Origin: Patella vulgata
Lineage: Eukaryota > Mollusca > Gastropoda > Patellidae
DNA: 64,000 bases
Direction of reading: 5' to 3'
Assembly (NCBI RefSeq): GCF_932274485.2
Contig: NC_065886.2
Location: 14,769,501 to 14,833,500 of the forward strand
Shown here: piece by piece, positions 1 through 13,900 of the stretch
Position numbering within the stretch: position 1 is the first letter of the stretch
Layout of the letters: each line of letters starts with the position of its first letter
Made by a program: the position numbers and the translations under genes
Notes under the pieces: generated by a model
Database searches by the model: none
The model's input: only the letters and a program-made list of their open reading frames with translations
What the model was told of the DNA's origin: nothing

Positions 1-868
1 GATTAGTGGGATAGCTTCTATATTTTCCAGCATTTTTACCTTATCGCACAACACCTGGAATACACTAAAACCTGTCTCCGTAACGTAAATCGACGTGATT
101 ACCGGACTGCAAAAATAATTGACTATTGATCTGAAGCTTTGACTATATAAATATTATATATAAATGCATGTAACATTGATCTTACGTTATTGCCAGGAAT
201 TTGGTGTGTGGGTGGGGTGTGTGTTGGTCTAGGCTTAGTTATGCGGATGGGACAAAAAAAACCTCATAAAAACAAGCACCAGCGTCTACATATCGCAGGC
301 ACATGAATGGGAGTTGGAATATTTACCTAATATATGGCTTTTTAGGCATTTACGTGCATAAAATTTGTAGGAATTTCCCTTATTCAAATCAAGTCCTATC
401 AAAACCACAGCAATTTAATATATTTCTATAATAATAATTTAATTAAAATAATCTTTTTAATAATTTGATATATATTTCACACTTTCTAAAGTATATTCCC
501 CAATATGTACTTAAAATGTCAACACCTCCCCTGATATGACAGTTCACTGATTCGACTAAAAGTCATGCTTACCTGATCTGTAGTAGTAGGCCTAATTCAA
601 ATTAGTTCATGAATTTTGCATAATAATCATCTGCGTTAATGATATTTGGTTGATTTCAATGTATATTTTGAAATTTTTTAAAAATATATTTGAAGTGTAG
701 TCTGGTATAAAATGACCATTTTTATTCAAAATTTAATTTAATTAGTAAAATTCATTTTGTACATTTTCTGGTAATCTCGGTTTCAAGCTGAGCTCCCTCT
801 GCCAATTTTCTGTAGTAGGCCTAACGTTTCATTCCCGTAGTGGTGTGGGGAGGAGGTTTGATATCATC
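1..868. other. AT-rich upstream sequence, nothing recognised
   Basis: This stretch is AT-rich with no coding frame, RNA gene or repeat shared with the rest of the window that I can see. It is either the promoter side or an upstream intron of the large gene. Since exon 1 has a splice acceptor, the true transcription start should lie in or beyond it. Confidence 0.4.
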
Positions 869-880
869 AAACAATTTTAG

Positions 881-1598
881 AAATGAAATGAAATATAGGT
901 TTTAACGTCCTACTGTTCTGCTCCTAAACTGGGCTAATGAAGACGGGCATACACCATACAGTGTGCTATGAGGGAAATTTTGCCCGGGCAGCGGCGCTAC
1001 GGCCTACTCTTATATCGAATTCCAACAGCCAAGGGATCTTTTACGTGCATGCCAATATGTCCCATCCGAACGACTAGACATCTGTCCTTGTCAGGCCCAC
1101 ACTGATCAGCAGTGAATTTTTCACTAGGCCGCTACAATCACTGATAAGGATGACATCGATGCGACTTAATGAGCCAGAAATATAACTTTTTTCCTGCGAC
1201 AAATTCAATTCTAAAACATTTTTTTTATGTATTGGAAAAATAAATAAAGGCGTTTGACGTAGTTGTAGGTAAAAATTATGGGTATTAAAATGACTAAAAG
1301 GGAGCATTCCGCCCGAAGCAGTAATGTCTTGTGTAAACAATGTATGCACCCTTTAGCCAATGATTGACGCCGCGTGCTGTGACGGCACGTGTTAAGGCAG
1401 TCATCTTTGACAGAGATATTACTCTAGACTCGTAATTCTGTGTGAAACAGATTGTGTCAGACCCTCCGTCCTGCATCACTGACAAGGGGAAACCATGCCG
1501 GAAAATCTGGATGAACATTCTCGGCCAATGCAGGGATCGAACACCCGACCTCCAGGTTAGCGAGCCAGCGTCTTACCCACTTAGCCACGTGATACCCC
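881..1598 (-). mobile_element. SINE family A copy 1, split by a 357-bp insertion
   Basis: Full-length tRNA-derived SINE on the - strand. The tRNA-like head is at the right end (TGGCTAAGTGGGTAAGACGC is the A-box side, GTTCGATCCC the B-box side), and the tail at the left ends in ATTTCATTTC. The flanking target duplication is AAACAATTTTAGAA (869-882 and 1600-1613). The body is cut by the element at 1098-1454. Confidence 0.85.
1098..1454. mobile_element. 357-bp non-autonomous element inside SINE A1
   Basis: It is flanked by a 9-bp target duplication (TGTCAGGCC at 1089-1097, TGTCAGACC at 1455-1463) made from SINE sequence. A second copy with the same ends lies at 37297-37656. The left end carries the short palindrome CACTGATCAGCAGTG. 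The terminal inverted repeats are weak and imperfect (CACACTG / CAATCTG). The 8-9 bp duplication would suit a hAT-type MITE, but the class is unproven. Confidence 0.7.
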
Positions 1599-1745
1599 AA
1601 AACAATTTTAGAAGATGGCCTACATTTTCCAGCGATCTAGGCATATCAGCTATTAAAAAGTTTCTCAGTGTCTAATTGTGGAGATTCTAGTTGGGACTCA
1701 TTTATTCTAAAAGCTGAAGTAATCTGGGGTTTGTTTTATTTTCAG

Positions 1746-1972
1746 TATAATGATGAATAGAAAAAAAGGTAAAGTCACACTCCGTCAAGGTAATAATCAG
1801 GATATTTTACCAACGAGGGAACGAGGGTTTTTCTCAGAGCCATTACAATATATGGATAGAGAGTCTTTAGAGTCTGACATTGAGGGTGATGATATTTTGA
1901 GAAACTTGGAATGGGCTCTAAAATCAGAAGAACTTGGACAAAGTCATGGAATGACTTTTGAGCAGAAAGAAG
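1746..1972 (+). CDS. Exon 1: N-terminal coding exon (aa 1-74)
   Basis: A clean acceptor (pyrimidine run ending TTTTCAG at 1745) precedes TATA and then two ATGs, at 1750 and 1753. This exon therefore has at least one non-coding exon upstream, outside what I can recognise. I chose 1750 because it is the first ATG and is followed by a basic stretch ([12 protein letters not shown]). The frame is technically open back to the acceptor, so an upstream start cannot be excluded. The exon encodes a low-complexity basic then acidic segment with many Glu, Asp and Ser and no recognised domain. The donor at 1973 (AAG|GTTTGT) leaves phase 1, which fits exon 2. Confidence 0.7.
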
Positions 1973-4900
1973 GTTTGTTTAATATATTTTATGTATTTAT
2001 TTAAAAAAAACAATCAATAATTTCAAGCCATAATTATATAAAAATTATACATGGGTGAACAATGCAATTTATTTACAAGAAGATTTCTAATTAAGTTTCT
2101 CTGGGGTTCCATGATGATTTACAAATTTTTTAAAAAATGTTGGTACCTCTTGTCCAGAATAAAAAAAGATTTGCCATAATTGACTGTAGGTACAGTCGCA
2201 TCAAATATTTTTGAAAATAGGTTGTTGACAAAATTTTATACAAATATTGATAGACATTTTAACTATCTGTTTACGAGTCATGCTAATTTTAGCTAAGCTT
2301 TATAATCTGTCCGCTGCAAGTACAGTGAACATCTGAGTTACCTCAAGGGTAGACCAATGTTTCAAATCTAATTGTTTAGGTTAGATATATGAAATGGGTT
2401 AATCACTTAAATATTTATTTAATCCCACCTTTTATCAACAACAATCAAGATTAATAATACAAGAAGAACTACCCACAGTGCAGTCAATATTTTGGAAATT
2501 TTTAATATGATTCACCACATCTTAAATGCCTGATAGCGCAATTTCACGGTCGGTCCTTTGACAACTTGCATAGGACATGTTCGGCATATAGGGACAAAAC
2601 AGCATCCCTGGGGTTAACATTCTACTTTCTGCACCAGGTATGAGTTACAAGACCTCTGTAACTGAAATGTTTAGGTTGTTTTGAACAAAGGCTTGTGCAT
2701 CTTGCTTTGTGTTGGTCAGTGCTCAGACTGTGTGATAAGTAGATGAATCTATGGTTATATTAAATATGTTATTGTTTTCGTTGAAAGTAACAATACCCCT
2801 ATAAATTATATTGAGTACCGTACATAAATTCCATTTATTTCAATAAAACATTAATCATTTAGCTCAGTTTTCTTCAGCAATTTATTTGGATTCAAATTTT
2901 TATCATGTGTTTTTTTTTTTTTAGCTTTAATGTAAACTTCTGGAATAAAGAATGGCATCAGGTGTTCCGATATAAGTAGGCCTAACCTACATTCTTAGCG
3001 ATCTCTATACTGAGATTTTCTCTTTACTGTATTTCAGAGCCAACAGATACTACAGAAGACTTAACACACGTGTTAAGATTAGATACAGAAGAAGCGTCAT
3101 TAAGAGGATATATTGCTTTAGATAAATTAAAGGTCAATATCATTACATAAGACTGATTATAATACCATTACCTAATTCATTGACTGATTATGATACCTTA
3201 ATGTTATTCATGGACTGAATATAATACCATAACATGATTCATGGACTGATTATAGTACCATTACCTAATTCATGCACTGATTATAATACCATTACCTAAT
3301 TCATGCACTGATTATGATACCATTACCTAATTCATAGACTGATTATGATACCATTACCTAATTCATGGACTGATTATAATACCATTACCTAATTCATGGA
3401 CTGTTTATAATAATACCATAACATAATTCATGGACTGATTATATACCATTACCTAATTCATGGACTGATTATGATGCCATAACATAATTCATGGATGATT
3501 ATGATGCCATTACCTAATTCATGGACTGTTTATAATACCATAACATAATTCATGGACTGACTATGATACCATAACGTAATTCATAAACTGATTTTACATC
3601 TCAACCAAATTTCAATCATTGAGTTTTGTCTTGATCCATGGCTTTCTGTGTTAAGGGCATTGCCATGTCTAAGATTCACACTGACTTTTCAAACTATTTC
3701 TCGGTGATACTTTAGTACATGTCTCCTTTTCCCCTAAAAACATAAATCGTCAACAGAAAGAAATGTTCACTTCGCTGGATAGGTAAGGATTTTTGTTCAA
3801 AGGGAAGGAATTCCTGACCACGGTTTATCTAAAAATAGTATCCAAATTTGTTTTGAACGTCACGGTAAGTATAATGGCTTGTCTTTCTTTGTTTCTGCAT
3901 AGAAATATGCTTCTCTAGTCTCGTTTTGGTTATTTCTGGTACACAGAAACTAGACAAGGGGGGGAATTCCTTCGATCTCGAATAACTCGGGCAAGAACGA
4001 AAAAAATGGTTCTATTCGTTTTCTTTGTTTTGTGGGACGAAGATCTCATATTATTGTTTATAAACTATACTGACAGGAGCGGCAAAGTCTATTCATTGCT
4101 AATTCATGATATTTTGTCCAATGTTCTACAAATCGCATTACTTATTACACGAATATGTCACGATTCGAAATAACTTTTTTTGAAACCAAGGAAAACAATG
4201 ACAAAATGTTTTACTCAACCGATTTTAAGAAACTTGGCATTAAATTGAAGCTTACATTCGGAGGAACATTTCTATGGGATAAATTGTGATTATATGAAAT
4301 AGATTTTATTTCAGACCAGTTTACATAACGACCTATGAAATTTTTTGATTTTCTGGAATTTTGGCATTATTATTGGCACCATTAAAATACTCCCGTAATT
4401 TTATTAAGCACTAGCTTAGCTATTTGCATGCCAAAAATCATTTAATTCGGATCAGGCAAGATTGAGAACTTTTTAGATTTATGAAGAAAATTGATCATTT
4501 TTAAGCCGATTTCAAAATTTAATATCTTTAAAACTATGACTTGAATCGCAGCTTCAGATGTCTATTTAAAGATCATACCAATGTATGTGGAACAGAGTTT
4601 GAAAAATAATATAAAATTAATTAGGAAGTTACCATAGATTAGACATGGCAACGCCGTTAAATGTTTGTGTATGTATTTACTGTAAAATTATGATATATGA
4701 TATTTTTATTTATTTCTTATGTATAGGAGAGTATTCAGTTAAAACTAAAAGATGGATTAGAGATAATAGACTTATCAGGAAATGGTTGTTGTACAGATGC
4801 TGTTATTAAAATACTGACAGAAACTTTAAGTGAAAAGGTAGCTAATTTCGTTCTATAGATAATTGTGGCACAAAACACAGACATAACAAATAGTTCTTCA

Positions 4901-7900
4901 AGCACCTTATAAGTTTGTATAATTGGTTGTAAATTAAAATCAATAGTTACATACTGCTTGATTTATGTTATTACAGTTTTTAAGAGATATCTGAGATAAT
5001 TTGACAACACATGTTCATAATTGCACATGTTCATATTAGATTGTTTGTCAAATTTGAAACAAGTTTGCCATGTGGGTGAATGCTTGGATTTTTGACAATG
5101 GCAACAAAAAAAGATCTCTCAGTGTTTAATTAATGTCCAACATTAAAATAATAATATTTACCATTTTCTGTATTTGAATGTCTACAACAAATATCTCAGA
5201 TGTTGGATGCCATTTTATTTAAGATTTATTCTAGAATAATTTTATTTATTTATTTTAGGACTGGAATAAAATCGGTGAGATACGACTTAAGGGTTGCTTT
5301 TTATTAACTGATGTATGTATAGCATGGTTGACCAATATACCAGCTAAATGTTCAGCTTTAAAATCGGTAAGGAATTAAAATAGAAGCCAAACTCTTATTT
5401 TGAATTCTTTTGCGTGTATGCGAGTCTGTACAAGGGAAATCTGTTTTTGTCTCATCCAAAAGAATAGGCACTGTTTTTGCCAGGCCCTCCATCCTGAATC
5501 ACTGAAAAAAGGAAACCACACTGAAAAATCTTGACCTTTCTCGGCTAACACCAGGATGGAACTAGGGACCTCCAGATTAGCTAGCTAGCGCCTAATTCAA
5601 CTGAGCCTCTTCAGCTCTTTATCAGACTTTACAATATGGGTAACAGAAGCTATATTTACATCATTGTTTACATCTCTATGTTAATTAAAGACTTCTCTTT
5701 TCATATATAGGTTGATTAAAGACTTCTCTTCTTTCACATATAGGTTGATCTATCGGGCTGTTGTAACATAACTAATTCAGGTGTTATAGCTTTGACTTCA
5801 AAATACCCACAAGTCAATGTTAATGCACTTGGCACAGGTATTACAAATTCTTTTCGTAATGTCGTCAGTGGCCGTTCAAAATTAGCAGTACCAGGTAAGT
5901 TGACTTTAATTTGTTGATCTGTCTCCCAATCCCTTTCAAGATTTCACATTAAAAAAAAACATTTTTAACATACAGTTGCCTAAAGATTTATAAATACTGT
6001 ATTATTTTATCAACCTCCTTGTATTTTATTCAGAAGATTATAGTTACAGGGAGAGGGTTTTTACATAAGCTAAGCCTCTTCCCCAATCCCATTCAGACAT
6101 CCTGAATAAATTGAAAAAAATACAGTGTAAGGGAAGATAACTCTGTCTTGTGAGAATGTCGCAGTTACAACACATGTAGCTATTTAAGTGGATATTGTTA
6201 TAAGTGTAATTAAAGGGACAAGCTATCATAGGGTCAATCATTCATTTAGTCAAGGAGTGCTAGTTTGATCCGAAGGTTGTACATCACAATTAGTAGAGAG
6301 AGATATCAATGAGGTTTAACGTTCACTCGACACAAATTTGGTCATATCGTGAATAACTTATGGTTCGATTTTATTTCAATAATTCGCTAGTGTTTAGGAA
6401 GGTCTTTATCGGTGGGAGGAAACCACAGGACCTGGAGAAAACCCACGAGACTGGACAGGTGACCCGTTTCTTTTTGCCGCGTCTAAGCGGGCCTTCGAAA
6501 CTACTCCGCTTGACTCACTGACAGACCTTGTGATCAAACGCACACACAATAACCATTCGTTCACCCAACCCCTCGACTGGACAGGTGACCCGTTTCTTTT
6601 TGCCGCGTCTAAGCGGGACTTCGAAACTACTCCGCTTGACTCACTGACAGACCTTGTGATCAAACGCACACACAATAACCATTCGTTCACCCAACCCCTC
6701 GACAATTAATAGGTACTCCTGTCCAACTTTTGTTTTCTGAATAACCTCTTCTGTAAACCTCTCCGTGCAAGTGAATTATTGACATAAAATTATAAGTACC
6801 TAGTTTGTGGGGAGTGTATGTTAAACTCACAACCTACCATCAGAAACTGGTTCAACTGTAAATATATTGTTGTTCTGCCTTCTGATTTTATCGATAGAGT
6901 ATAAATTTAGATTTACTGCCGATCCGTTTGTAACTAAAGCACAGATAACAGAGCCAAATTTTGTTTAATTTTTGACATTTTTCAGATCAAGTTGCAGTTA
7001 ATTATGCTAGTAGTCTTATATTTTTACCACATAAAGATGTAAAGACGAGTTTTGCCAATTACCTCAAAGATAAATCAACAAAAACATTAGGAAACTACCA
7101 CAACAGGACAATTGTCATGGACGAATGGACAATGAATGTATCAGAAATAGCCGATAATGTAAGTAAAATTGTATTAATCACTAAGGCCATATATAAAAAA
7201 ATATTCTGGTTTTCAGATAATCCTGTCTCTTAAAATCTGTAATAATTTTAAAAATGAAAACGGGCTCATCAGTTATTACAATTAAATATATTTTAACCTG
7301 GTTACAGAAAGTAACTTTTCAAAATTGAATGAATCCATACAATTATGGCATAGACTTAATTGTCAAGTCTGATGAATGTTACTGACAATCATAAATAATA
7401 CTGGATGATCATACATTCTATATGAACATCATAATGAGATAAATATAGTGCCTTGAAATGTGATGTTCTGAAAAGTCATGGAGCCCAGTAGTGATTTGAT
7501 CATAAAATAAATAATCTATGTCATTTTCTATAACATGAAATAATCTACTTCATTTTTTGTAGTATATAATAATCTACTTCTACTAAAGTATTTTCTGTAG
7601 TATAAAATAATGTATTTTTTTTTTTTTTTATTTTCTGTAGATAATGTACGAACCATTTTTATCATCGAAACTATCACAGATCATCATATTGTTTGACATA
7701 AAAACAGACATCAACGAAATACAACGACATGTTACCCAGTCTATTGTTCGAGTTCTTAATAAGGTTTGTTTATTTTTGGTGTCTCTCAGTGGTGGTGATT
7801 TTATGATTACGATACTGGATTTAGAATTATAGTGCAGTTCAGGGTGGTCTTCCTACTGAGGGCATTTGGAATTCGTAAAAGAGAGAGAGAGAGATGGGGT

Positions 7901-10900
7901 TTAACGCCAACTCGACTCAAACTAGGTCATTTCGGGACTAACATATGGTTTAATTTTTTTTCAATAATTCGCTTGTGCGTAGGGGTCTTTAGCAGTGGGG
8001 GGAAACCGGAGGACCCGGAGAAAACCCACGAGGTTGGACAGGCGACCCTACTCCTTGTCACGTACAACCGGGGATTCGAAACCACGCCAGTTGATACAGT
8101 GCTAACCATTCGGCCATCCAACCCCCGTCGTAAAAGAGAGGGGAGAAACCATCATTTAATTTTTGAGAATTGATCATGGATTTAATCTTCATGGTTTCCA
8201 ACCTGTCAAAGGAATGTTACTATTTTTTAAAATCTTTTGCATATTTCAGCAAACATTGAATCCAAGTTTTGTGTCTAACTCTATAGAAAGCAGCTCTGGG
8301 GAAGCTATTTTGCATTGTTTCAAACTTCATCTTGAAGGAAATGGTGTTTTAAGGTATGTATCAGTCCAGTGATGGGATTTCAAAATTTTACCGAAAATAC
8401 CACAATTAAATATGATATGTCAACAAAATATTCAACTCCTGTAGTAATAAAAATAGGTGAACCTTGTTATTTTTCATATTTAATTCCCGTACAGTATTCA
8501 AATTTATGTCCGTGATATTCCTATAAAATTATGTGTTTTCGTAATATGATAGAATGAAAGCTTGAAGATCCGTACCTACTTGTAAAAAGACATAGCTTCC
8601 TGCACCATATGGCGTACGTGACTCATAGCACACAGCTTCATCGTAAGCACTGCCTTGTAAGCGATTTTCTCGCGGCAATCGAGATCGCGGCAAAGTTCCA
8701 CTGTGGATGAGAATTTCTATATGGAGTCTTAAAAGACGTAAAAGATATGGCAAATAAAATGACTGTCCACTGCTTCGACATCAAATTCACAACAGTAAGC
8801 CTAATATTCCTGTAAAATTACGTGTCTTCGTTTATCCGGCAGCAAATGAATGTAGAACTTCCGGAATAAGAATCGTTTTCTTCTTAATAAAATGTCACAA
8901 AAATATTCAAATCTATGCGTAATAAAAATGGGAACACCTCGCTATTTTTCATATTTAGTTGTGGTATTCAAATTTATGTCAGTGATATTTCTATAAAATT
9001 ACGTGTTGCCGATCTGTACCTACTTGTAAAGAGACATAACTTCCTGCAGCATTTGGCGTACGTGACTCACGGCACATAGCTTCATCGTAAGCGATTTTCT
9101 TGCGGCGCTCGAGATCACGAGAAAGTGCCACTGTGGATGAGAATTTCTATATGGAGTCTTAAAAGATGTAAAAGATATCATAGACAAAATGACTGTCCAT
9201 TGATTTAGGGTGTTATATACTCTTAGGATATATGACATCTATGATTAGTTTATAGATTCTGTCGACTCACATCAATGCGATTAAAATGCTCGACAGTTGA
9301 GAAACCACGAGGTAAACAGGTGGATTAAAATTATAATCACTCTTATTGGATTGATGAATAGTCCGACAAAGGGAAAGCAATGACTTGTGTTTAAGATTAG
9401 ATTGATGAATTGTCCGACAAAGGATTAAGTCAGTCAATCAAGGCAGATTAAGTAGTTAACCAAGGTAGGTTTATAGATGGTATGACACGATAAATACGTT
9501 GATCACTTAATTACCTAATAAATCCAGCGTATTATCGACGATAATCGGGTTGAGGGGTAGTTATACACTCAGTAATTTCAGAATTTTGAATATTATTCAC
9601 CATGTCTTGATGTCCGATTGGGCATATTCCCGGTCGGACAATTTTGGGCGTTTGGAAAAAAGATTCGGAAAACACCAAAATATACGGGCAAAATCCCATC
9701 ACTGGTATGTATATATGTATGTGCGTAGTGACCATGTCTGTGTCAGATCAAAGAAAGACCCATGTTGTTGAAACATCCTTTCCATGGATGGGGATATAGC
9801 TCAGTGGGTAGAGCGCTGAACACGGTTTGGTGTGGCCGGTCAGGGACTTAAGTATTCCACCACAGGATAAACTTTCTGGTTGATCTCATGAAAATAGTTT
9901 TGGGGATCAGATTAATCAAAATAATTAGAGGAGGCGTTTACAGATTAACTTTAGATATGATTTATCTAAAAATAGCATCCATAGTTGTTTTGAACGTCAC
10001 AATCAAGTGGTTTACCGGGGAAGAAAAAATCCACTACGAAGGCTTTTTCTGCCCTAAAGTGAACATGTTTTGAAACCTGATGCTTGTGACAAGTCCGGGG
10101 GGTGGGGGGTGTTTCTAGTGATTCAACGCAAGCACACGAAATCACAATGTCTGTCATTGAGTGACGTGGTTTAGATTCTCCGCTTGAACATGACAAGGGT
10201 CGCCTGTCCAATCTCGGGGGTGTTCTCTGGGTCCTCTGATTTCCTCCAACTGCTAAAGATCCCATCCGCAAGTGAATTGTTGAAATAAAATGACCTGGTT
10301 TGTGTCAGCTGGACATTAAACCCCATTTTGCTTATGACATATCATGTAGCTCAGTTCTCATACTTTGACAAAATACCCCCCCCCCTCCCTCTCTCTTCCT
10401 GTATCCCATTTTTAGGAAGAATTATCTAATATGAACAAAAATATTTTACTTGGCCTTATTAAATTAGGTAACTCACAATCTTTAAAACACAAATTATTTG
10501 CTAATTTAAATCAACATTGATGTTGTAATGTTACCAGGAAAAGATGGGCTACTGATATACAATATTTAAGACAAAATAAACATTTTACCACTGGTACATG
10601 AATCATATAATGCGTTTCAGTGCCATTTGTAACAAGGGACTCGAAGAACGAGGCTAGACATATTCCACATGTCATGTCAAATGGTGAAGCCATATTCTTA
10701 TCTGTAAAGCATGCGCAATAAATACTATCGGTGTAGACTGGAAAAACTAGACGCTAGAGACCGCCATTTGTTTGAGATTTCTAGTGTATTTTGCCAAACA
10801 TAACTGATTTGAAATTAGAGTAAAAACGGAAACGATCAAATGTAAATCAGTTCATATACATTCATATTGCATAATTATATGCATTGCAACCCATTTGTGT

Positions 10901-13900
10901 CAATTTCTATGTCCCAAATATTAGTGATTTATTACTTAGCTCCTGTAAGAAAAGTTATTCAACAATTTTATATTTTACAGATCGTATCACTTTACTACTG
11001 AACCGGAGGGAGTTTATACGGCAGCCTCACCTTTTAATCAAAACAAGTGTTTTGAAGTTGAGTGTCTTAAATGCGGAACCTCTAAGATACAGCTTGGCAC
11101 TGTGTCAGATCCACCCAAAGATAATTACAGTGAATTCACTGAACCGTAAGTATTATTTTTGTCAGATCGTCTAAATGCTGTGTTTTTAGTTGTTCCCAGG
11201 CGCTGTTTGAGGTTTGGTAGCAGTGATCATAAGGTCTGTTATGGAGTTAAGTCAAATGTTTTCAATCTCAGGCTGGTATGTGAAAAGGAGTACCTGTGCA
11301 TCAAAGTGAGATTTTTTCTCACTTCTTAAAGGACAATATTGGTGCTAATCATTATCATATATGTGATAGAAATGGTTAAACACGTTCCAAATATAATTTT
11401 ATCACAGAGATCATTGCTACGATAGATGTGGAATCAATGTTTCAACAATCAGAAGTGACGAACGCAAAAGGAAAACACGAGTTATCCCGGGTGATAACAG
11501 GTACAGTAGAATCTGTATGAGCAGCCACTCCTATTCAGCGACATCTCCTTGTAAGCGGTCACGATAAATCCCCCCCCCCCCCCCCCCCCGCCGTAAAAAT
11601 TCTATTGTTTCATCTCTTTATTCAACGGTCACTCCGCTAATGCGGCCAGCGGTCACTATTTTACTAATAAATTCAACAAAACATCGCCCATTCAACGGGC
11701 ATTGTTGAATCAACCCGGGATTATCTGTTAATTAATCTTTTGTTTTATTAAACGACTAACCTGATCATTGTTTTCACGCGTAACGACACATTATTTCATA
11801 CTGATTGAATAAAATAAAAGTACCAAGTTTTGTCACGATCATCTAGTATCTCTTTTTTCATTGCCACTTTGTTGTTAAACAGACGTTATAGCGCCTCCTA
11901 TAATATTACATACAGAGTTACACCCCCTGTAAATAGGTGATAAAATCAGATATGTTTTTTTATTCATGTGCTTTTTTGATAAAATAAAATTATTCATCGA
12001 TTTCCTTCACAAAAATGGATAAATATTATCAAATGCATAACAATGGTAGACAGCAGTATCTAAGGTTGGTACAAAATGACAAGTTTACAGAAGTTATGTC
12101 CGAGACTTGAGTAAAGAATTTTCGTTCGGCGCAAGATTTAGCGACGGTCTAATTTACTGATGCAAGTATTGATGTTCGCTTCTAATGCATCCAAGCGTAA
12201 TATTTAATTCATGTCAGCACAAAAAGCACCAAGTTTTATTAAGAGGCCACTCCTGTTAAGCGGTCATTCGTGAAAATTCCCTTGGGTGGCTGCTTAATGT
12301 AGATTCTACTGTACATGGGCGAATTTCTGCCCACTAATAATTCCTTCGTAGATCCATTTAAGGTGCCATTGTTTAAATAGGTCCGTGACAACTGAAGACG
12401 ACCTAAGCAATTAGCTCATTTACCGGTAATTTGGATAACCCAGTAATACTTGATATCCCAAACTATTCTCTATAAGTACAGAAATACAAATTGTGCCAAT
12501 CAATTGTCGATATATTCATTATTAGCTATATATAGTAATCATAACTATAAATTCACAGCGAATATGGAATTTTCCGATGACCATGCATAGATCACCCTCA
12601 TTTCCCAGCCAATCAATGCTGGGAATCTTATTGCCATGTATGGTTCCATGCACTACGGGCGTAGTAACTGAGGTTAAACTTTGGCGCGAAAATTGCATGG
12701 GATTCATGGACATGAATATACTTGATCAAACGCAGAGTTCCTGATGCCGTTTGGTGAGCGATTTTATACAATTAATATCTGTGTGTACGATTCTACCATT
12801 AGTTCATTCGTGGGTACTACGCACATGTTCCACCTAGAGTGATGTCTTTGATCTGGCTGGCGTAAAAAAGATAATTACCTAATCAGCATTCTCAATCCCA
12901 GTAACAATCACTGCTAACACCGAGATGTAAATTAATTTATGACCCCAAGTCTGTATAACATTAGTCGGATTGATTAATTAATGACAGATATTAACGACAC
13001 TACTTGCCATATTATTATCAATACACAAAGATAGTTAGATGACCCTTCTCAATCTCTCAGTTATTCCATTTAGATGGTTACCAACAAAATTTATGTGTAC
13101 TGTTAATTCTAACGTATATTGAGATATTTTTTTGTATTTCATTTTTACGGTCATTTCACAGTAATGAAGTCAAATCAGCCGTACGATGATAACACATCGT
13201 CATTTACAAATTGCTTTTCAATCATGTTTGACTTTTATGATACATTTTGCATGACCACATCTTTTTACTCCTGTACTCTTTTACTCGGGGGAAATTAGAA
13301 CCACAATACTCTTTTGACGAAAATGAAACAAATTCTAATTTGGATCTTATACTATTCAAAAAAAGTAGGGGATATTTGATTTTGGGGGCATAATACTAAA
13401 ATATGCAAATGACTACGAAAAAAGTCACTATAGAACCTAACAGAAGAAACATTTCCAGTTACATGTGACGCCCAAACGCACCAATAGCTACCGCATGGAA
13501 TGCAGGTGATGCTTGGGGTCATCATGGGGGTCCAACCCAAGATTTGCACGACTCTGACTTTGAATGTTACAGTCATTGTGGCATTGAATTCCAGGGTGGA
13601 AACATCAGTTTAATTGTTTTAGTGACCAGAAAACAAATTTTGATATGCGTCGGCTTACCCAAAATGAAAGGTTACGTGCCCTTGGCATGCTACAGATCGG
13701 CACAACACAGGCGGTTGTGGCGAGGACGATGAATGTTTCTCAGTCTGTCATAAGCAGGCTATGGTCCAGATACCGTGATACACAATCTGTACAGGACAGA
13801 CCACGCTCAGGTCGACCAAGGGCGACAACTCAAGCCCAGGATCGATTTATCCGTACCTTGGCCTTGAGAAATCGTGTCATCACAGCAAATCAGATCAGCG

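Noticed and set aside
6406-6705. 99-residue minus-strand frame with an internal repeat
   Set aside because: It is the duplicated tRNA head of a family B SINE read as protein.
9786-9870. Functional tRNA gene
   Set aside because: Good A box but no matching B box, anticodon arm or acceptor stem; more likely SINE or pseudogene.
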